Of a stretch of DNA of 64,000 nt, positions 61,309 through 64,000 are shown in pieces (the first letter of the stretch is position 1; every line of letters begins with the position of its first letter). Position numbers and translations under genes: made by a program. The notes under the pieces were generated by a model. That model ran no database searches, was not told the DNA's origin, and saw only the letters and a program-made list of their open reading frames with translations. Origin of the DNA: Limnoperna fortunei (Eukaryota > Mollusca > Bivalvia > Mytilida > Modiolidae); the NCBI GenBank assembly GCA_944474755.1, contig OX104123.1, forward strand, positions 13,727,275 through 13,791,274, in the 5' to 3' direction.

Positions 61309-62043
61309 TTAAAACAATAAATTAAAATTACGGAAATAAAATGTCTTTAATCCCTTTTTAAAAACATCTAAAGATTCTGATTGTCGCACACCTAATGGGA
61401 GATTGTTCCATAGCACTGCGCCGACGGTACAGAAACTTCTGTCACTGAAAGTTTTTTTTTTATTTAACGGAATGTTATATAATGTCCCACAATATTCAGA
61501 TCTTAAACCGGGTCTTCCTGAGACATGCTTTGTCAATAGTTCAGTTAGGTAGACGGGTTCATTACCTATATGACAGTTGTACATGAAACATAATATTTTA
61601 AAATTTATCCTAGCTTTGATAGGTAGCCAATGAAGGTCATACAGAGCTTGTGCTGAACTGTCAAATTTGCTGCGACCGAGAACAAGTTTTGCGCACATGT
61701 TTTGAATGCGTTGCATTTTGCGTAGTTCAGAATCGGCTATACCATACAGAATGACGTTACAGTAGTCAAGATGTGAAATTACTAACGATAGAAGGAGAAT
61801 TTCTGTCGCAGCTTTCGTAAGGTACTTTCGCACACTCTTAATTCTCAGATAGTTTATCATAGCACAGCTGCATTTCCGTTTTACGTGTTTCTTAAAAGAT
61901 AAAGTTTCATCAAGGAAGGCACCTAAGTAACGCACTTGTGATTTACGCTTGATGATGTCGCCATATGGAGGTTGTAGTGCACTTACTGCCGAACATAATA
62001 AATTCAGGATGGATAAAAGCAAACTCAAAATGAACACATCCAA
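61309..62043 (-). mobile_element. 5'-truncated non-LTR retrotransposon, reverse-transcriptase C-terminal remnant
   Basis: Open for 244 codons on the minus strand. From about residue 33 it reads like the C-terminal part of jockey/CR1-type reverse transcriptases: VRYLGAFLDETLSFKKHV, then ISHLDYCNVILYG, LRKMQRIQNMCAKLVLG and LHWLPIKARINFKIL. The catalytic palm (YxDD) and the endonuclease are absent, and the first ~30 residues run into an A-rich tract (62041-62057) with no homology that I see. The open frame suggests fairly recent insertion, but the protein cannot be active alone. Exact clade not determined. Confidence 0.85.
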
Positions 62044-62211
62044 AAAAAAAAAAAAATAACGCGATGTGTGTTCGTTTTATTCTAAAAAATAAAAGTACCG
62101 GTCTGCTGGAACAAAAGCTAACATGTAGTCATAAACGTAGAGTCTCGCAACCCTTTTTAACCACTGTCCTTCAGCGACTCATAGAAGACGATCGAATATT
62201 TTAGACAGTAG

Positions 62212-62650
62212 TTTAGCAACAACTTGCAGATATTTGCCGACAACTAGTAGATAATTGCCTACAACTGGCAGATATTTGTTGAAAATTGGCAGATATTTAC
62301 TGACAACTGACAGATATTGACTGACAACTGGCAGATATTTACTGACAACTGGCAGATATTTACTGACAACTGGCAGATATTTGTTGAAAACTGGCAGATA
62401 TTTGTATACAACTGGCAGATATGATTTGAAAACTGGCAGATATTTACTGACAACTGACAGATATTGACTGACAACTGGCAGATATTTGTATACCACTGGC
62501 AGATATTATTTGAAAACTGGCAGATATTTATTGACAACTGACAGATATTGACTGAAAACTCGCAGATATTTGTATACCACTGGCAGATATTATTTGAAAA
62601 CTGGCAGATATTTACTGACAACTGGCAGATATTTGTTGGAAACTTAAAAA
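62212..62650. repeat. 21-bp minisatellite, about 20 copies
   Basis: Unit ACTGGCAGATATTTACTGAC plus A with variants TTGTTGAAA, TTGTATACC and ATTATTTGAAA. The 21-bp length leaves two overlapping minus-strand frames open (YLPVVSK and ICQLSVN heptads), which are artefacts of the repeat. Confidence 0.95.
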
Positions 62651-64000
62651 TATTTACCGAATACTAGTGGTTATTTGTCTACTGTGACTGTGTTACTGTA
62701 CGGCTTACCATGTTATATTTTGCAATATTGAATATTTCTTTTAAAAAACGTGAATATATGAAGTAACCGATCGTTAATATTACAATATTCATGTTCATAA
62801 TTGCTAACGTGATAATTCAGTTCTTTAATCTTCTGTTGTACATTCTTGATCGTTCAACCGTTTTAACGTCTGTCAATAAGACTCTTTAATTAAGCACTTG
62901 TTTAACAGAGAAAACACGAAACGTTTGTGATAATTATCCGAGGTTAGATTCTCGCTGATGACAGATGTATAAGTTGTAAGCACGAAAGACTCATTAGTAA
63001 ATCATAAATAATGAAGTGTATTGGCTTAAATTCCAGCAACAAACAATTAAACAGTTCCAGGTTCAAACATCCAAACCTTTTGTTTTCTTTTAGAGGCCAT
63101 TCTTGTCACTGGCAGTAATAGTATATCGCGTTGATAAATAATAACTTGTTTTATCACAAGTATAGATTTATATAGTTATGGCAATGTCCGTCCGTCCGTT
63201 ATACCATTTCTAATCCCCTACTACTCCTTGCATAACTAAAGGGAATTCAATGAAACTAAGGGTAATACAGTGATGGGAATGTTCGGCCATACGTTGCACT
63301 TTTTTTTCCGCTTCTCCTCCTTATAAAACTATTGGGAATTCAAGGAAACAATGCAGTGATGGGTATGTCCGTCCATAAGTTACGCTATTTCCTATCCGCT
63401 TCTCCTTACACAACTAAAAGGAATTCAATAAAACTAAGCATTTAACACTGTAAATTTTTATGTAATTTTAGAATAAGTTTACTGTTGTCCACTTTGCAGT
63501 ATTTTTGAGGGCATATAAGTATTCGGGTATTTTAATTTTTTTTATTCATAATTTAGTTTATTTGTTGAGATCAACCGGTTAATAAATTCAAATTCAAATC
63601 CCTTATTGAATTTACGAGTTTATGAGTTTATTAAAATGTAAAGGTCTTTCCTGTTATGGTCTGAAGTGAGATAGAAACTATGACCTTTGGTCTTTTCCTA
63701 AGCACAAAATCTATGAAAGTCATGAAAGTTGGTTATTTCAGTAACGCAAGTAGTCCCGAATCGAACAATATATGGTTGTTTAGGACTTTTATGCCTGTTG
63801 ATAGGAACAAAATGCTTCTTCCGGTTGCAAAGTGACAAATTCCAGTAAAGTAAGTCATACTAATTCTAAAAATATATGGTTGCTAAGGACGTTTTATAAT
63901 GGTAACCTTGTTGCTATAGTACGGCCTTGATCTTCCGCTAAACTTGAAGCTCTTTTCCTTTCACTTTAAGTACAACTATATTATTTTGTTTTCAAGTTAA
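62651..64000. other. No gene; weak repeats
   Basis: At 63190-63425 three diverged ~90-bp copies share TGTCCGTCC(G/A)T, CCGCTTCTCC and AAAGGGAATTCAA(T/G)(G/A)AAA. At 63715-63895 two diverged copies share AAAATATATGGTTG(T/C)T(T/A)AGGAC. No exon is supported. Confidence 0.5.

Noticed and set aside
62179..62621. Two overlapping heptad-repeat frames (YLPVVSK and ICQLSVN)
   Set aside because: Product of the 21-bp minisatellite being open in two frames; no leader or flanking coding sequence.

Overview
The window looks like AT-rich, repeat-dense genomic DNA of a mollusc, most likely a bivalve and possibly a mussel. The evidence is eukaryotic split genes with GT-AG introns, many minisatellites, tRNA-derived SINEs, foldback elements, and a dispersed element built around GACGAAACGCG that I associate with bivalve genomes. 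I see no bacterial operons, CRISPR arrays or rRNA genes. Species assignment is inference; no database was searched.

Layout. 1-3745: a 53-bp minisatellite in two blocks, the second apparently inserted into a dispersed repeat. 3746-23600: mostly non-coding, with a pogo-like MITE (6706-7624), a heavily decayed ~45-bp array (14855-15825), SINEs and small duplications; two weak exon candidates are noted. 23636-25849: one long intronless coding region for a Mab-21/cGAS-like nucleotidyltransferase (737 aa). 26-30.4 kb: repeats only. 30.5-60.6 kb: a tandem cluster of three paralogous split genes, all on the + strand, which I reconstructed exon by exon. 61-64 kb: a decayed duplicate exon of the third gene, a 5'-truncated non-LTR reverse-transcriptase remnant, and a 21-bp minisatellite.

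The main discovery is the three-gene cluster. Each gene encodes a ten-cysteine Ly6/uPAR three-finger domain split over three exons, followed by one or two six-cysteine ShKT domains, each on a single exon with phase 1 at its start. Two of the three have a clear signal-peptide exon; gene A lacks one. All splice phases join (1-0-0-1-1...), and each joined reading frame is an exact multiple of three: about 160 aa for A, 198 (or 195) for B and 226 for C. The genes probably make small secreted cysteine-rich proteins. Function (ligand, channel or receptor modulator, immune effector) cannot be read from the sequence.

The cluster is packed with minisatellites: 53 bp and ~38 bp in gene A, 22 bp between A and B, a 2.4-kb 40-bp array inside a gene B intron, a 28-bp array rich in CACGTG between B and C, and a 45+51-bp higher-order array in gene C intron 1. 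It also shows fresh local duplications of exon pieces (40074-40119; 60934-61063). This suggests a locus still changing by unequal exchange. Most other open reading frames in the window lie in tandem repeats or SINEs and are not genes.
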